From contig METF01000143.1 of the NCBI GenBank assembly GCA_001771235.1, forward strand, positions 1-5,620: DNA of 5,620 bases. Direction: 5' to 3'. Below are positions 4,604 through 5,620 of this stretch, one piece after another (position 1 is the first letter of the stretch; the number at the start of each line of letters is the position of its first letter). Under the pieces are notes generated by a model, which was not told the DNA's origin, made no database searches, and was given only the letters and a program-made list of their open reading frames with translations. The translations under genes were made by a program, and so were the position numbers. This DNA is from Candidatus Zhuqueibacterota bacterium RBG_16_48_16. GTDB taxonomy: Bacteria; Zhuqueibacterota; Zhuqueibacteria; Residuimicrobiales; Sediminimicrobiaceae.

Positions 4604-5620
4604 TCACATTGAACTTTTTTCTACCTCCGCCTCTGTCTCTCTCGACATGACCTTGCCGCGGTAATACGTTCGATCCTTCCATTGAAATTTACCGAACATG
4701 CCGGCGATACCGACAAAAAGAATGTAGGCCATATTAAATCCCTCGCCGATGAGAAAGTCGAGATAATTCCACTTTCTCCCCAACTGCTTGTGGCCGCTTC
4801 TCAATAAATGTCCGTCCAACAGCACTTTTACGGTGAAGGATGTGATGAAAAAGAAAAAAAGAGATGGCTTCACCAAAGCCAGCAGCGGCATGAGCACAAG
4901 CACGGCATAGTAGCCATAAATGGTGAGCTCCAGCGTTTGTAAGAGCAAGGGATAGATCGTGCCTTTCGAGGCCCAGCGGATGCGCTGGGAGAAGAAATGT
5001 TTCCAGCCAGATGCCGGCCGCGTCCAGACGCAGGCAGCCGGGTCGTTGGCAAAGGCGACCTGCCAGTTGGTTTTCCGCCTCATTTTCAAAAGAAAAAGAT
5101 CGTCGTCTCCGGAGACAAACTGCTCTATGCCCTGGAAGCCGTTCACCTCTTCGAATACTTTTTTGCGATAGCCAAAGTTGGCGGCGTTGGCGACGAACGG
5201 CAGGCCGAGTCCCACAGCCCCGGCGCCGATGAGCACCAGGGCAAAAGAGTCCATGGCGTCGATCCGGTTCAGCAGCGAGGCACGTGACTTGATTTGCAGC
5301 CAGGACATCACCGCGCCGGTATTTTCACCAAAGTGGCCGACCAGGATCTCGATCCACCGCTGCGGAACCAGGCAATCGGCGTCCGTGGTGAGGATGATCT
5401 CGCCCTTGCTCCGGGTGATGCCCTGGGCAATGGCCAGCTTTTTGGGCGAGCTGTTTTTCGCCAGATCGTGGAGATCGAACACGCGGATGTTTTGATGATT
5501 CGAAGCATAACCGGCAGCCACTCGTCGGGTCCCATCCGTTGAATGATCGTTTATGACGACCACTTCATAAAGCTCCCGTGGATACGATTGACAGGCCAGG
5601 GAATCGAGGAGATGCGGCAG
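4604..5620 (-). CDS. Membrane family-2 glycosyltransferase (5' end cut by the window edge)
   Basis: The frame is open from the right edge for 338 codons to TGA; the start codon and the first SVV-type nucleotide-binding strand lie outside the window. Residue numbers here count from the edge. Visible: LPHLLDSLACQSYP opening (1-14), INDHSTD (23-29), SPKK (58-61), TTDADC with the DxD metal site (78-83), YRKKVF (151-156), SGDDD (170-174), QRIRW (212-216, QxxRW motif), C-terminal membrane helices (about 232-252, 254-270, 290-308) and FQWKDR (312-317). A charged tail of about 20 residues, which the sister at 1213-2343 lacks, ends the protein. This is a GT2 enzyme of the inner membrane acting on a nucleotide-sugar, with unknown donor and acceptor. 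FVSGDDDLFL and QRIRxASKG tie it to the sister at 1213-2343. A likely terminator follows, so it is probably the last gene of an upstream transcript. Confidence 0.9.
   Translation of the reverse strand: MPHLLDSLACQSYPRELYEVVVINDHSTDGTRRVAAGYASNHQNIRVFDLHDLAKNSSPKKLAIAQGITRSKGEIILTTDADCLVPQRWIEILVGHFGENTGAVMSWLQIKSRASLLNRIDAMDSFALVLIGAGAVGLGLPFVANAANFGYRKKVFEEVNGFQGIEQFVSGDDDLFLLKMRRKTNWQVAFANDPAACVWTRPASGWKHFFSQRIRWASKGTIYPLLLQTLELTIYGYYAVLVLMPLLALVKPSLFFFFITSFTVKVLLDGHLLRSGHKQLGRKWNYLDFLIGEGFNMAYILFVGIAGMFGKFQWKDRTYYRGKVMSRETEAEVEKSSM

Overview
All four genes in this window lie on the minus strand, so transcription runs from high to low coordinates. In that order they are: a membrane family-2 glycosyltransferase whose N-terminus is cut by the right edge (4604-5620); a Wzi-like outer-membrane beta-barrel protein with an SLH-like N-terminal segment (2830-4434); a complete membrane glycosyltransferase (1213-2343); and a third related glycosyltransferase that runs off the left edge, probably within a few residues of its end (1-1187). 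The plus strand holds no convincing gene; its open frames are antisense shadows or intergenic.

A signal-peptide-bearing outer-membrane barrel points to a diderm (Gram-negative-type) bacterium. The style of the Wzi-like protein, the SPKK/TDADC/SGDD/QRIRW type of glycosyltransferase and the repeat-rich AT-leaning intergenic regions recall uncultured FCB-group lineages (Bacteroidota, Ignavibacteria, Calditrichota, KSB1 and similar). That placement is an impression from the sequence and is held with low confidence.

The three glycosyltransferases are paralogues. They share the GT-A nucleotide-binding motifs, a QxxR[W/H] motif, a block of C-terminal membrane helices and a terminal F-x-W-K signature. 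Together with a Wzi-type protein they suggest a cell-envelope polysaccharide or glycolipid locus: the glycosyltransferases would build sugar chains at the inner membrane and the barrel would assemble or anchor a glycan at the outer membrane. No polymerase, flippase, export or sugar-nucleotide gene is visible, so the product cannot be named.

The genes do not form one tight operon. A likely intrinsic terminator follows the first gene (4563-4594). The gap before the Wzi-like gene holds a 9-nt tandem repeat and a hairpin. The 486-nt gap before the middle glycosyltransferase holds two short tandem repeats and a cluster of small palindromes. Only the last two glycosyltransferase genes, 25 nt apart, look co-transcribed. 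The most unusual noncoding signal is the palindrome cluster at 2536-2754, where two inverted copies differ by changes that keep the hairpin paired.
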